From the NCBI GenBank assembly GCA_030544235.1, contig CM060468.1:12740258-12804257 (forward strand): DNA of 64,000 bases, read 5' to 3'. Every line of letters starts with the position of its first letter. Within the stretch, counting starts at the first letter, position 1. The notes under the pieces are model-generated. The model searched no databases. It was not told where the DNA came from and saw only the letters and a program-made list of their open reading frames with translations. Below, in pieces: positions 12,991 through 24,779 of this stretch. The DNA is from Lepturacanthus savala. Taxonomy: Eukaryota > Chordata > Actinopteri > Scombriformes > Trichiuridae. The translations under genes were made by a program, and so were the position numbers.

Positions 12991-15084
12991 TTTGACATTT
13001 TAGCCAGTTTTGCATGGTTAATTCATGAGTAACTGTAGCATTTTGATGGACTACTCTATAATAATAACCTTAGGTCCATGGTCTCCTGTGGCAGTAAGTG
13101 CTTGACCATCATACTAATACTCTACCTGCTCACTCATTGTAATTCCCTAGATGACATCGTCAGCAAAAGGCTAAAATGTAAACTGAGACATTTTGTAAGG
13201 GAACATGAAGCAACCTTTAGGTGTAAGACTTTTGGAGGCAATTCATTATCCCCTCCCCAAGAAAAGGGCAACATAAAACTGCAACCGTAAACCAAGGATA
13301 GTGTTCAAAATAGATTAGGTTCACAGTTAAGTTTTTAGAGGTCAGTCAAACTGCTTATGTGTGCAGCCCAAGAATTTTCACAGCAATATTTTTGGAAAGA
13401 AAAGCGGAGAACAATGTCTGTCCTTCATGTTGGGATTCGTCGGGTGAGGCTTTTAACCGCAACTCTGTGCAGTCAGGTCTCAAGAGAACTTGTGTTTGTT
13501 TCAATCGTGAATTCGTGTGTTTGTTTCCACACTATATATCATTATATCATTGATTTGGTTAAGTGTTTGCGACGTGCGCTGAGGTTATGCTGCACAGTCT
13601 CGAGGGAAAAGGGAAAATTTATGAGCATGCAGTGTTGGCAAATGAGACAGAATGTGTGTGCATGTGTGCATCTGTTTAGCTTTCATCAGCAGAGGTTGAC
13701 TTGATTTTTTCTTTTTTTTCTCTTTGCTTGGGGGACAAGGACTGTTCACTGTGCTGCTGCCCTGCAGCGTGTCTGTGTGTGGAGACCAGACCAGAGATAC
13801 AGAAAGTGTAGCTGCACTCTGCAGGAGAAGGGAAGGTCTTGTCCCCTCACATAATCCCCTGGCTTTTCCTCTCTCCTTCTCTCCCTTTCTTTTTTTTTTA
13901 GTATGCTTTAATATGATTCGTGAATCGAATGATCCAAGAAATTCTAGAAGATAAACAAGTGCGTCAACAGACCCTACTGCAGGCAAATTTCATGCTAAAT
14001 AATCACAAATCAGTATGTTTTCTGCAGGAACATACGGTATTATCACAAAGCAAGCCTAATCCCAATGTTGGGAAACGGATTGTTACCATAAGATAAAATG
14101 TTACTGTTTGTACAGTAAACAATGATCTGGTATTTGCCTTTTTCAAGACAATTGGGACTTCTAATTCTGGGATTTATAGTCCTCTGATCACCATATTCCT
14201 ATCAGTAATAAATCCAGATGCTGCCATATGTTACATGTAACTGAACCTGAAGTGTAGGATGATTCTCCTCAACACTACCATTTAGAGCCTCACAAAAAGA
14301 GTAAAGCCACAGCTGAAGTATTGTTTTGTGGCCCGCCAGTGTCCTGCCTCCCTTCTCTGAGCATGAAAAATCATAAATATTTAATTCAGGGGATAGAATT
14401 TCTAGTTAGCTTCAGATTGGAGTTTCAGGCTTCTCTTTATTATTATTATTTAACTCAAGTGATATTAAAAGTTTGCTACTTACTATAAATCAAACTCCAA
14501 CCTGAATTCAGCAGATTATGGGAATATAAATCAGTGTTTGCTTGCCCATTAGTGTAATATAATCAATAATCGTTGAACTCATAAGTCATATTAAACTCAT
14601 TTCTCTCGATGACAGCTATTGGAATTAGCATGTGTTTTTATGAGACAAGTGTGTTGACAAGTTTTCTTTAATGATTAATGTGCTGTTATTGAAATCCCAA
14701 ACCTTCTGTCTAAGACAATCTGTGTTTACCCAGGCTGGGAGCTCACACATACTAGCCACGGTTTGGTGATTAAGGTCTGAGAAAGTTTTGGTCACGCTAT
14801 CGGTGATTAGGTTTCACAGTGGCATGTGAAAATTGTGAAACCACAGATTGTACTCACGTTTACTGCAGGATTACGTGATCTTGACAGAAGTGGGTCGTCT
14901 TTTGGCTTTTGATTTCAATGCGGCTGATTATAAAGCACCTTAATATTAAATTTAGATTCAGAATACTTTATCTAAGTATGGAAAAGACAACAGACAGCAA
15001 TAAAACATCAGTCAAAAACACATACCAGTGACAAATTGCGTAAACAATGCAAAATAATGTAATGATGTAATGTAACACTGCCAG

Positions 15085-15168
15085 ATTGGTCAGGCCTTAC
15101 TCGAAAAAGCGATCATTTGATCTCAAGCAACATGCCTGGTTAAATAAAGGTGAAATAAAATAAAAAAA
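15085..15168 (+). repeat. LINE-type 3' tail fragment
   Basis: The segment reads CCTTACTCGAAAAAGCGATC, then GATCTCAAGCAACATGCCTGG, then GGTTAAATAAAGGTGAAATA and an A-rich end. This is the usual 3' tail of a fish LINE retroposon family. Only the tail is present; no reverse transcriptase coding sequence remains. Confidence 0.5.
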
Positions 15169-15178
15169 AGAAGTATTT

Positions 15179-15475
15179 GGAGAGAGGGGAGGAGGGAGAC
15201 ATGCAGCAAAGGACCGCTCCAGCTGTGACTCAAACTGGGGTCTGCTGGTTAAGAAAAAACGCTCTAAATGGCGAATTCTCTACCCTACCACAATGCACCA
15301 GTAATTCAAACTTTTAATGATAATGATGTTTTGGATGTCCATCCCAAAAAAGAGATACACATCATCGTTCCATGCACAAGCTATATCTGAAAGCTGAGGT
15401 TGATCCGACAAAAAGTCAGAGCGATACGTGAGCCACAGACTCGCCAACGCTCCTTGCTTTAACAGATAGATACAT
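15179..15475 (-). mobile_element. tRNA-derived SINE-like repeat, copy A
   Basis: This segment matches 45959-46265 over about 300 bases in the same orientation. Its first 110 bases read, on the minus strand, like a tRNA promoter head: a box A-like TAGAGAATTCGCCATTTAG and a box B-like TTTGAGTC. A shared body follows with AAGAGATACACATCATCG and GTTGATCCGACAAAAAGTC. The two copies share these blocks in the same order, so it is a genuine repeat family. No poly(A) tail or target duplication was resolved. Confidence 0.6.
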
Positions 15476-15826
15476 GCTTCATATAACTGAAGTAAAGACT
15501 TTACTTAGATCCACAGTGATAAAACATAATACTTTACCGATTTGAGTGCTTAGATGCTATCTTCAGGTTGGTTATGCAACAAAGCTCCAGGGAAATACAA
15601 ATAAGAGTCAGTACTTATAATTAAATATCTGTCTTTCTTCATTCTATGATGGAGAGATATGAGGCATTTTGGACTTTTGTCCACCAAGTATTTCTTTTTT
15701 TTTTTTTTGCCCAGCAGCAGAACTCAGCAGTTGCTTGGGAAAAGTGCTGTCACTGTTGCTATGAGACATTATCAGACTAAGAGCTCTTAGGATATATATA
15801 TTTAACTTAAATCACAGTGGCACATC

Positions 15827-16650
15827 GGGCCCGATCTAGCAAGATTGTGTATGGGCATTTTCTGGGTGATTTACTGAGAATAATAGCGTAAAATGTGTTG
15901 CAGATAGCAGCGTTTAAATGAGGATTCGGTGTGTCCTAATGGTTTGTGCAGAGAGCTTGGGTGGGCAGCAGTCATGTGTTTGCATGCACAAAGTGATCAC
16001 TTGTTCAGGAAGTGTCTGGACGATTCAGAGCTTCACGACATATATACGCACATCACTGCAAATCTGCAGGCGAAGACAGACGAGGAGTTGTTTTCATCAG
16101 TTAGTTTCTATAATGATACAAAAAAATGAATTGGTTTATTCAATCCGTTTATATAATTTCAGCCTTCTGCGAAGCCGCAGATCTGTCATCATATCAGTCC
16201 TGCAGGAGAAGCTTTTTCATACAGCACAAAACAGCTGTGAACAGCAGATACTGTTAAGAATCACCCACATTCAATTATAGATCAATGCTGACTGATTTAC
16301 TGACTTTCCTGCTTTGCACATTAGTTACTGTTAATTACTGAGCTCTTTGCACCTTCCCTTGAAATGTATTCAGTTCAGACGCAGTCTCCATCACAGACGT
16401 TGCGAACAGAGGCTTGGTAGATCACAGTGTGTGTGACACATTCATCCATGTACAATTTCTCCTCCTATGTACGTAAATGCCTTATCTTGCACATTCATTG
16501 AGGCAAAAGTACAAACATAAGGCGTGTTATTTTCCAGATTTGAAAGATGTAGTCCTCAGTGCACACCCTAAGTAGTTCCGATTGTGCATTTGCTCATGCT
16601 ATGATTTTGCACATGTTTTTATACATGCAGACCTTCAGTAGATCAGGCCC
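15827..16650. mobile_element. Harbinger-like non-autonomous DNA transposon
   Basis: The left end GGGCCCGATCTAGC (15827-15840) and the right end AGTAGATCAGGCCC (16637-16650) are inverted copies matching at 12 of 14 positions, 824 bp apart. Similar GGGCCTGATCTACT ends occur, from memory, on fish PIF/Harbinger-type elements. The interior has no convincing transposase; its open frames are short and overlapping. Target duplication is unclear. Confidence 0.45.
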
Positions 16651-17109
16651 ATTGAGCAGTAATATTCTCACGTCTTAGCAGTTTAAGGAATTGAATTGTG
16701 AATACCAGGTTGTTTCTATTATATACAAATAATGTAATAAAAGCAAAAAACATGTTTACACTATTGGAATAACCAACGTAATGTCTGACAATATGTGTAA
16801 AGGATAAATACCTACTGAACTTGATTAGAGAAATGTGCTGCAACTGTTGCGTTGTACACTTTTATGTATTTATACCGCTTGTGTATATTATTTCCTCTCT
16901 CTCTAGAATAAAATATTTAGCAGTTTCATGTATCTTGCCATGTGTTTTTTTCCACAGGCTTTCTACATAATGCTCACATTATATTGATGTAAGAGAACAG
17001 TGTGATGTGGTATACTTTACTATGTTGCATGTTAAAGTAGTCTGTAAGCTACCTCATCGGTACAGACCGTACATACATTTTTACATTATGCAGAGACTGT
17101 TGACTGTAA

Positions 17110-17215
17110 GACAAAGCAGGTTTATTTGTGTAGCTCATTTGAACAACAAGGTAATTTAATGTTCTTTACATAAAACATTTAAGGCATTAAGATACAATTA
17201 AAAACACAACAAAAA
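17110..17215 (+). repeat. Dispersed repeat, copy 2
   Basis: AGCAGGTTTATTTGTGTAGC, then GAACAACAAGGTAATTT and GGCATTAAGATACAATTAAA match the copy at 8505-8610 block by block on the same strand. Confidence 0.6.
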
Positions 17216-17454
17216 TGTGTCATGTTTCAAACAGTATTGCATTTTAGGATTTAATGGGAATTGATTCACAGTCTTCAGTTTCTGTAAAGTTATGATTCTA
17301 TAATGATGACATTTGCCAAATCCTAAAACACATTGTATATGTTGTAAAACCTGGATTGTCCTCAGTATCTCTTTTTTATCTCTCATTCGATTTACTATTT
17401 ACCTCCCGATTTCCCATTTGCGCACGCACGCTTGCCACATTCTGTGAAATGCCT

Positions 17455-17595
17455 GGCCAGTAGAAGCAATTTGGAGATTAGAGTCCTACTCAAGGACGTT
17501 TCAACATGTGGACACGACGACCCGGGATAAAAACCGCTACTTGTGCAATCCACAGGCATCCCGCTCTAACCTCCTGAGCCACAGCTGGCTGAGCA
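17455..17595 (-). mobile_element. tRNA-derived repeat, antisense
   Basis: CTCAAGGACGTTTCAACATG, then GACCCGGGATAAAAACCGC, then CATCCCGCTCTAACCTCCTG and AGCCACAGC match, from memory, a common fish repeat whose minus strand reads like a tRNA head. It is a degenerate copy without a clear tail. Confidence 0.5.
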
Positions 17596-18119
17596 TGTAC
17601 TGTTTTCTGATAAGTGAGTTCAAATTGAATTGAACTGAATAAAGAGTAAGTCAAAGACATGAGAGGCCAGAGGACGAAGTGAGATGGAGACGAAGACAGA
17701 GGAGACAAACAGGAGAGTGAGATGGATGGACTGGAGTGAGAATGAGGGATAGTGAGGTGAGGAGTGAGACAGCAGGAGAAATGGGTGGTGGGATGTCATT
17801 TCCTCTGTTAAATTACTGCTGTGTTTATCTTGCGAGCACACTCAATCACTGCAGACCTACCCAGCTCGAAGGGCACACACACACACACACACACACAGAC
17901 ACCTGTGTGCATTTCTGTCTGTGTACGTGCGTGCGTGTATGTGTGCGTACCACACACGGATGTCCACAGAGATGAGGGCATATTTTTATTACTTTTTAGG
18001 AAATTCCATCAGTTTCTCCTGCCTTCCACTCACTAGGCTCTGCAAATGAGAGGCGCCCGGTGCTCCCACCACAACATGTTGCCCCGCGGGGCCCTTTAAT
18101 TCACTATAGACTCTTCTAT

Positions 18120-18240
18120 TCTGTGGTTCTCAGGTGGCGGAACGAGTTACCAAATCCCATTTGATCTGCTCAATCTTTAAGGAAAGGAGAAAGACCCAGC
18201 TCTTTTTTCAAACACCTCTGCACTTGACCGGATGGATTCA
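18120..18240 (+). mobile_element. LINE ORF2 C-terminal remnant
   Basis: In frame from about 18136 it reads WRNELPNP, a stop, then SAQSL, followed out of frame by AAGACCCAGCTCTTTTTTCA. The W-x-N-x-L-P motif followed by KTQLF is the usual carboxyl end of fish L2/Rex/CR1-type LINE reverse transcriptases. The frame is broken by a stop. A 110-bp AT-only low-complexity tract (18238-18356) lies directly downstream, where a LINE 3' microsatellite tail is expected. Confidence 0.55.
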
Positions 18241-18356
18241 AATAAAAAATAATAATAATAATTAAATAATATATAATATATTAATATATTATATATACTT
18301 ATTATATAAAATAATAATTATAATTAATTAAATAATAATAATAAATTAAAAAATAC
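18238..18356. repeat. AT-rich simple sequence with palindromic core
   Basis: Almost entirely A and T (AATAATAATAATTAAATAAT and similar), with a self-complementary core near 18267-18297 (AATATATTAATATATT). Confidence 0.9.
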
Positions 18357-18689
18357 AAATGGGTGGGGCAGCACCTGCTTCTATGCATTCTATACATTGC
18401 TTCTGTCGGTTGGCACCTAGCCAGCGTGATATCAGATAGGGGCCAGTTGAACAGAACGTGGGTGTTTTCTTGCATGTTTTCTTTTAACACATGAGCATAT
18501 TGAAAAAAGAAATCACTCATTGACAAAATAGTTGCTCTTCTCCAGTCACAGCACTCAGAACCCCCTCTTTTCCCCCTTGTAAACATAACAAGGACAGAAG
18601 TGTGAAATATTCTATCTTCTTAGAGCAATTTATGAATCTGATGTAGACTTATGTAGATGTGCTTTCTCAAAAACAAATTTAAGGAAAAA

Positions 18690-18815
18690 TCTTGTAAAGA
18701 CATTGGTGAATGAGGCCCATCGTTTTCCCCTGACCAGACATTGTATTGTATTACTGTCAGATGTAAGTCACTTTGGATGAAAGCATCAGCTGCTAAATGG
18801 AATCGTAACAACGTA
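18690..18815 (+). repeat. Fish LINE/SINE 3' end (TGTAAGTCACTTTGGATGAA)
   Basis: GTAAGTCACTTTGGATGAAA followed by GCATCAGCTGCTAAATGG is a slightly mutated copy of the very frequent teleost tail GTAAGTCGCTTTGGATAAAA GCGTCTGCTAAATG. It marks the 3' end of an old retroposon. Confidence 0.6.
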
Positions 18816-20170
18816 ACATTGTAAACACACAGCTGTGCTTGATGTAGTATTTGGCTGGAAATGTGTCTGTTTCATCTCAGAGGTCCCCTGAGAAACCACA
18901 TTCAATTCACAACCAATATCACTCTCTTCCTCTCGTTCATTTCTGACCATTGTACGCCCATAAATTGCATTGTCAAAGAAGAAGAGACATGGCCAGACGT
19001 AAAATGAAAGTGATAGAGGCGAAGAGACATTCAATTGCTTTTATAGCAGGAGGCCATAGTTGCATTATAAAAGGCTACACGGATCTGTTCCTGACAGCTT
19101 CTCCATCCGTCGCACTATCTGCATCATTGTGCAGGAGTCAGTGCTCACATACTAGCCTAGATGGAGCATTGTATACCTAAAGTTTCCCAGCCCAGGATTG
19201 TTTGGGAAACTCAGATTAATAATTGTCATAGTCTGGGATACTACTGACATTCAGTGTCTTAATATTGTAATTGTTCTCCTGTGGAAGAAGCACCAGATGC
19301 AGTTGCACCTCTTGGCATTGGACACGAATCCAAATCCTCACTGCTGCATTCTTACTATCTGGGTTTAAAGGCCTCCCATTTATAAATTCGGAAAATGGAT
19401 GAACAAGGAGGCACAATTTTATTTATACATGTATTTGTTTCAGAGTTTACAACTTTCATGCGTTGATACACATGAGAATCTAGTTATTGTTATATTCCCC
19501 CCCGCCCTGTATCTACATGTACCCTCTAGATTGATGTGTCAACAAGCCCTATTTCTTTCTGAGTGATGGCAGTTTGAACACCCATTATGTTTACACACAC
19601 TTAGGGAGCAATCACTCCGAGACATGTCGCAACGGAGGCATCTGCTTCTAAAATGCCTACAGGTATAGCGGATCATGTTGGGGGGGAAAAAAGACTCTGT
19701 GCACCTGAGGCTGTCAGGCCCGAGCGTGAAATTGACAAGATGAGAATATGTGAAGGTTTATGCATGGCTACAAAACTGCAAAGAAACTCGGAAGCCCAGC
19801 ACAAGAGGTGTGTGCCATACCATGAAAAAACTAATGTGGTTTTTTTGCAGGTTTCTCCGTGTGATCACTCCCTCGGGGAGAAATGAGAGCAGAGTACTTA
19901 CATAGTATGAGTCCAGCATAGTGAGTGAGTTACTCCTCACTTTCTTCTCTTCTCCTCCTCCTCTCCCTGTCTGCTGTGATGAATGGTTTCGATATCAACC
20001 ATGTGTCTTGGTGTGTGTATCTATGTGTGTGTGCGTGTGTGTGTGTGTGTGATGAATGGCTCTGTTCGTACCGGACTGGCCTGCAGGGTTTTAGCTACTG
20101 TTAGTACTGTTTAAAGATGACTGTGGAAAAAAGGGTCTCTGTCACATCTCTCTCTCTTTCAGTCTCTCTT

Positions 20171-20205
<35 letters not shown>

Positions 20206-21881
20206 TTAGCCCTGTTTAAAGGACTGTGTCCTAGGGGTACATAGCACAGCACCATGACAAGTGACGTGTAGTTTTCTCTTCTTCTCACCTCTCTCCCTCT
20301 ATCTTTTATCTCTGTGGCCACAGACCCTATTTGTGAGGTAAAGTTTCTGCAGCACACTGTCAATATTGCACCTCAAAACATATGAGGGTCTTTGTGCGTG
20401 GCTGAATGTATGTTTAACTGCGGTATCACACTGTGAGCAGATATGCAATGAGCCGCTGTTTTGCCATGAGCGTCTTTTTTTTTGCCAGGTACAGCATTAC
20501 ACGATTTATAACACGCCTCGATGAGCAGACACAGGCCCTCGGGACATTTGTTGATAATGCTGCCATGAAAACAAGAATAGTTTTATTCTTTAAAGGGCAT
20601 TAGATTTAGAAATGCACAACGCTTATTGCACTTGGTGCCTAAATGTTCAACAAAATGATCTCTGCCACAGCTGTGCAATGACACTGAAGTGTGTATCGCA
20701 GCCAGTTAAAGGATGTACAGTACATCATGGTTCCAGTCCTCATCCTGCCCTGACCCCTTAGTTACTTTGTTTTATTTTAAAGGGACAATTTCCATTCAGT
20801 CGTTGTACAGCTCAATTTCGAAAATGGCTTGTGGTTAATTTTCTGAAAACGTTTTGACATGGAGAACTAGTTGGAGGCATCATACTTCACTCACCACTCA
20901 AGGCGCTGTCCGACATATTCGTTGGACTGGTTAGGCTCCAATTGCAGAAAACATGTAGAATACTTGATATCAGCAGTTTTCTAGGTAGCATCTCTGTTGT
21001 TTTAATGGAAGATCAACAACCAGACCAAATTATGTCACCGTCACCCCATAAATGTGCTGAGCTAGGAGATATGAACTTGAGACACTAATGAGACATCGCA
21101 GAATGTGTTCGTTTTCTCAAGACTTTCTAGAAAATGAAACAGAAGTGCTGATTGGTCATATCCATGGCTCATTGGACTGAGATTGTAGCAGCTGCAACCA
21201 ACGCCAGTGTTCAATCTCCTCTGCATGTTTCCCCTCGCGTCCTATTTTCTTGTCACTCTCCGTTTTCACTGTGTACTAATGCAGAGAAATGCCACAAACT
21301 TAATACTGGAAAGTCATTTGTGAAGCCCATGGTTTTTCCCAGCGTGCCGGGCATTGCAGCACATCACAGCAGGGTATTAAATATTAGGAAGTGAAAATCC
21401 AAAAATGAATATTTCTGAAATGTCAATTTCACAGTCTTATCATACATTTGCTATTCATACAGCAGAGAGCGTCTCCGCCCAACCATTACTCCTGCTTACA
21501 TTCTACTGCATGTATTTGCCAGATTTCCAGAAGTTAATTCATGTCTTTAATTATTATTGTCTCCCAGTTCACATGAGCTTTGTAAGATTGTTCACTTTTC
21601 TGTTCATATTCCATAAAGCTTGTACTGTTACAAAAGAGCTTTACCAACATGCATCTGATTGATCATTGAGATATCACATCAACACATTAAGGACTGAAAG
21701 GGAATACAGAATTGACAGTTCAGTTTGTATCATGTCATCAGGGAGAAGATGCAAAATGTAGAAACCAGGCAGGGTAAAAGCGGAAGAAAAATATTAAGAC
21801 GTCAGTTGAAAAGCAAACCGTAAATTCATAATTTTAGCACCAGATATACAATTCTGAAGGTTTCTTTTGTAGGGTCAGGTA

Positions 21882-22075
21882 TTGCTGTTAATCCGTAGAG
21901 GAGAAATATCCCCTATTAACCCTCCCGTTCTCTCAGATCCACCGCCACTGGCATTCAAGCCCGACCTCCACAGCTACGGGGACAGAGCCTTCTCTTGGGC
22001 AGCTCCCGGGCTATGGATATCCCTCCCCCCCCCAACATCAAAGACTCAAAGTCCCTATGCTGGCATCAGTCCATG
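21882..22075 (+). pseudogene. LINE reverse transcriptase C-terminal fragment
   Basis: An open frame encodes a segment with YGDRAFSWAAPGLWISLP at 21975-22028. The pattern GDRAFS-x-AAP-x-LW-x-SLP is characteristic of the carboxyl end of fish LINE (L2/CR1/Rex-type) ORF2 proteins, seen upstream as PPLAFKP as well. The frame ends at 22074 without the usual KTHLF continuation, so it is a dead fragment inserted in the intron. A T25 run follows at 22131. Confidence 0.6.
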
Positions 22076-22130
22076 ATTGTGACTGATTTATCCCTTCATC
22101 TCATCACAGCCAGCTGTAAAATTTATCTTC

Positions 22131-22155
22131 TTTTTTTTTTTTTTTTTTTTTTTTT
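22131..22155. repeat. T25 homopolymer
   Basis: Uninterrupted run of 25 T. It may be the antisense tail of a retroposon or simple slippage. Confidence 0.9.
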
Positions 22156-22419
22156 CAAATTTACCCTCAAGTGAGAACTGAGTCCTCACAGAGCTCGGCG
22201 GTTGATTCCCTTTGACAGCACACAGGAGGAAGACATATGTCAGCAACTACTATATTAGCATATTCACTTACTGCGACAACACCAAAGGTCGTAGATATGG
22301 CTGGCCCCCTTCTCACACACACACACACACCATCCCCTCCCCCCTTAGGTACCTGCCCTCATTTTCCCCAATCATGGCTTTTATTCTTAGAAACTTTATT
22401 CATGCAGCCAGAGGAGAAA

Positions 22420-22434
22420 GGGGGGGGGGGGGGG
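22420..22434. repeat. G15 homopolymer
   Basis: Fifteen consecutive G followed by AGAGAGA. It could form a G-quadruplex-like structure and is likely to be length-variable. Confidence 0.9.
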
Positions 22435-24266
22435 AGAGAGAACGGGTGCAGAGATTTGGAAAGATGTAATCAAAGTGAATTAAGCAGTGAAGTGTGGCTT
22501 CTTTACCCAGGAGCTCTTTTTCTCCTACCATCCCTCACCTTTGACCCCTTATTCAGCTCTGTATGGTGACATGGTCAAAGGGACCTTTAAGGCAGTGTGT
22601 GTGCTTGTCTACTCATTTACCAACTCACTGCATGCACAGGCACACTCACAAAGAGCCGTGAGAGCATTTAAGGACTCATTTTCCTGCCTCTTCTTTTCCA
22701 TAACCAGCCCTGCAAACAGTATTTCCATACTGCATCTCATACCGCCACTGTTTGCATATACGTCTCTGCAGTGTCTCTGCCTGGCAGAACTCTGCTCCTT
22801 CCTCGCTGTCACGGCCCCTTGTGGGTTTTCAGAACCGTTCCCGTCCTTTTCTCGCTTTCCCTCGCCTTCCACGCCCTCCCTCGCTGAGGACGAGCGCAGC
22901 CTCCCCCTTCTCTCCACTTGAGACAGTTTTGTGAAAGAGGCGAGATAGACAGGAGAAGGAGGCCGGCAGAAGAATGAATGGCCTCATTCACAAGCACACA
23001 GAGCTGGACACACACAGCTGGAGCGCAATAATACCCCATCACTCTCAATGATCACTGGCCTTTTTATGAAGCTGTTGCATCTCAGTTGTCTTGTAAACTA
23101 TGTTCTAGCAGAGAGGATCAGATATGAAATCCATAAGGTGGCTGAACTCCCTTGCCAGACTATTGATTGTCAAGCTTTATCTTTTAGCTTTTCTTTATAA
23201 TGCTTCTGATCGGCACTCTTGAGGCCTGTTGTCAGTAGCTACATGTTTTTATGTCTCAGCAGCTGAACAGTACATGGTGGCATAGTTTATATAATAGAGA
23301 TTTTAGGGTTTTATTAAAGCAGAGATAATTTAGCCATTTCTCTACAGGTTATGCGAAATGTTTGCTTTCCTTGGCTGGAAATGACTTCTGTATGCCTTCT
23401 TATTATTGCCTGTGTTGTTATAAATTACATATCTTCCAGCGGCAAGCTATCTTCCCAAGAATATTGATCCTCAGGCTTCTGGCTTGTCATCAGAACACTG
23501 CTGCTTAAGATCGATGACAAGTTGTTGTCTGGTTTAAAAATAATCAGTTCATGTTTATCTTGGGATGGACTTCATGAAGGGGCATTTATTTGACTGGTTG
23601 AGGTCTCTTTTGGGGGCGAAAAACAGCATGTAAAGTAATAAGAAATGCATTATTTGGACAAAAATCTTTATTACCCTTTGAAACAGTGTTTGTTTCTTGC
23701 TCCATTGTGCTGTAATCTATGTTGTAGTGTAGAGACACAAATATGAAATCCATACACTGACTATGATGGTCCTCTATGCCAGATACTATTGATCTACAGA
23801 CATTGTATTCTGTATTGTGTATGTAATGCTTCTCTTTAACAGAGAATGTACCATTGTCGGTATTAAAGGAGTGTTTCACACTGTCTACAGACAAGACTTT
23901 GCATGTTATATATCCAAAAACTGATGAACGTTATTCAAGAAATTAAAATGAAGAGATCATAGTCCTTAAAAATGTTATTCATATGTTCTACAAAATGAAC
24001 AAAACATGGCATTTGTAACATTATTCCAGTTTTGTTGGATACATTATGTAAAACATACAGTAATAATGAACCACTCGATGTGCATGATCACATTTATTAC
24101 ATGGATACTTAATAAAGAAATCAATAATCTGATACAATGTACTGATTATTTTATAGGTTTAATAACTCCAATAAAATGATAAGGAGAGTCACTCACCACA
24201 TTGCTGCTGCTGTTGGGATTGGTGGATCTCACTCCATTTTTTTTCTATATCTGTAACGGTTAGAGC

Positions 24267-24779
24267 TCAGTAGCTCCTCAGGCTGCTCTCACATCTGTGC
24301 CCAGTCACAGCCATTATCTCACTGCTCTCAACACCAGCCTGACAGAGCAGTTGGACAGCTGTGCTCCTGAAGCTGTGATCGGTGCACCTCCTTGAAAGCC
24401 CGGCTGCCTGGCTGATTTTAGGTAACATTTGCCCAAGGAGACAGTCCCCCCATGGGCTCAGGAAAGGACCACATTGTTGTTTATTCAGTAGCTGTTGGTC
24501 TTTTTTTTTTTTTTTGCGGCTGAAGGTAGAAAACTTCAGATTCAGGAGGGCAAAGTACGGAGCAGTTTGAATTGTCAGGCTCAGCAAAGATGCACCCGCT
24601 GCAGCTCTCTTTATATGGATCTTTGGCAGCTTTGTGGTTCTTGATCTCAGCCTGTGGGTAAGAGAAATGTACTCGTGGCCATCCTCATCCTGTTTCAAAA
24701 TAAAAAGTCTCTTGTACTTGATTGCCCCCTCTGCTTCATCTTGCCTGATGTAGCTGTAGCTCAAAACACACTTAAACAA
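24267..24779 (-). pseudogene. Crypton-type tyrosine recombinase C-terminal remnant
   Basis: A 170-residue minus-strand open frame whose last ~53 residues look like the catalytic end of a tyrosine recombinase of the Crypton/DUF3504 kind. Visible are TDHSFRSTAVQLL (His and Arg of the H-x-x-R box at about residues 135 and 138), AGVESSEIMAVTGH (GH box, His at about 161) and ESSLRSY, with the candidate nucleophile Tyr as the last residue, 170. Upstream, PWGDCLLGQMLPKISQAAGLS fits the helix before the H-x-x-R box, and DEDGHEYISL near residues 31-40 fits the earlier beta-hairpin. The middle is poor: a lysine run comes from a T15 stretch on the + strand (about 24500-24514). The amino-terminal half and catalytic Arg I are not visible, so this is a truncated, probably inactive copy lying in the gria4 intron. 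Confidence 0.65.

Noticed and set aside
14300..14760. AT-rich, repeat-free stretch that might be a conserved non-coding element
   Set aside because: Conservation cannot be judged from one sequence; composition alone does not support the claim.
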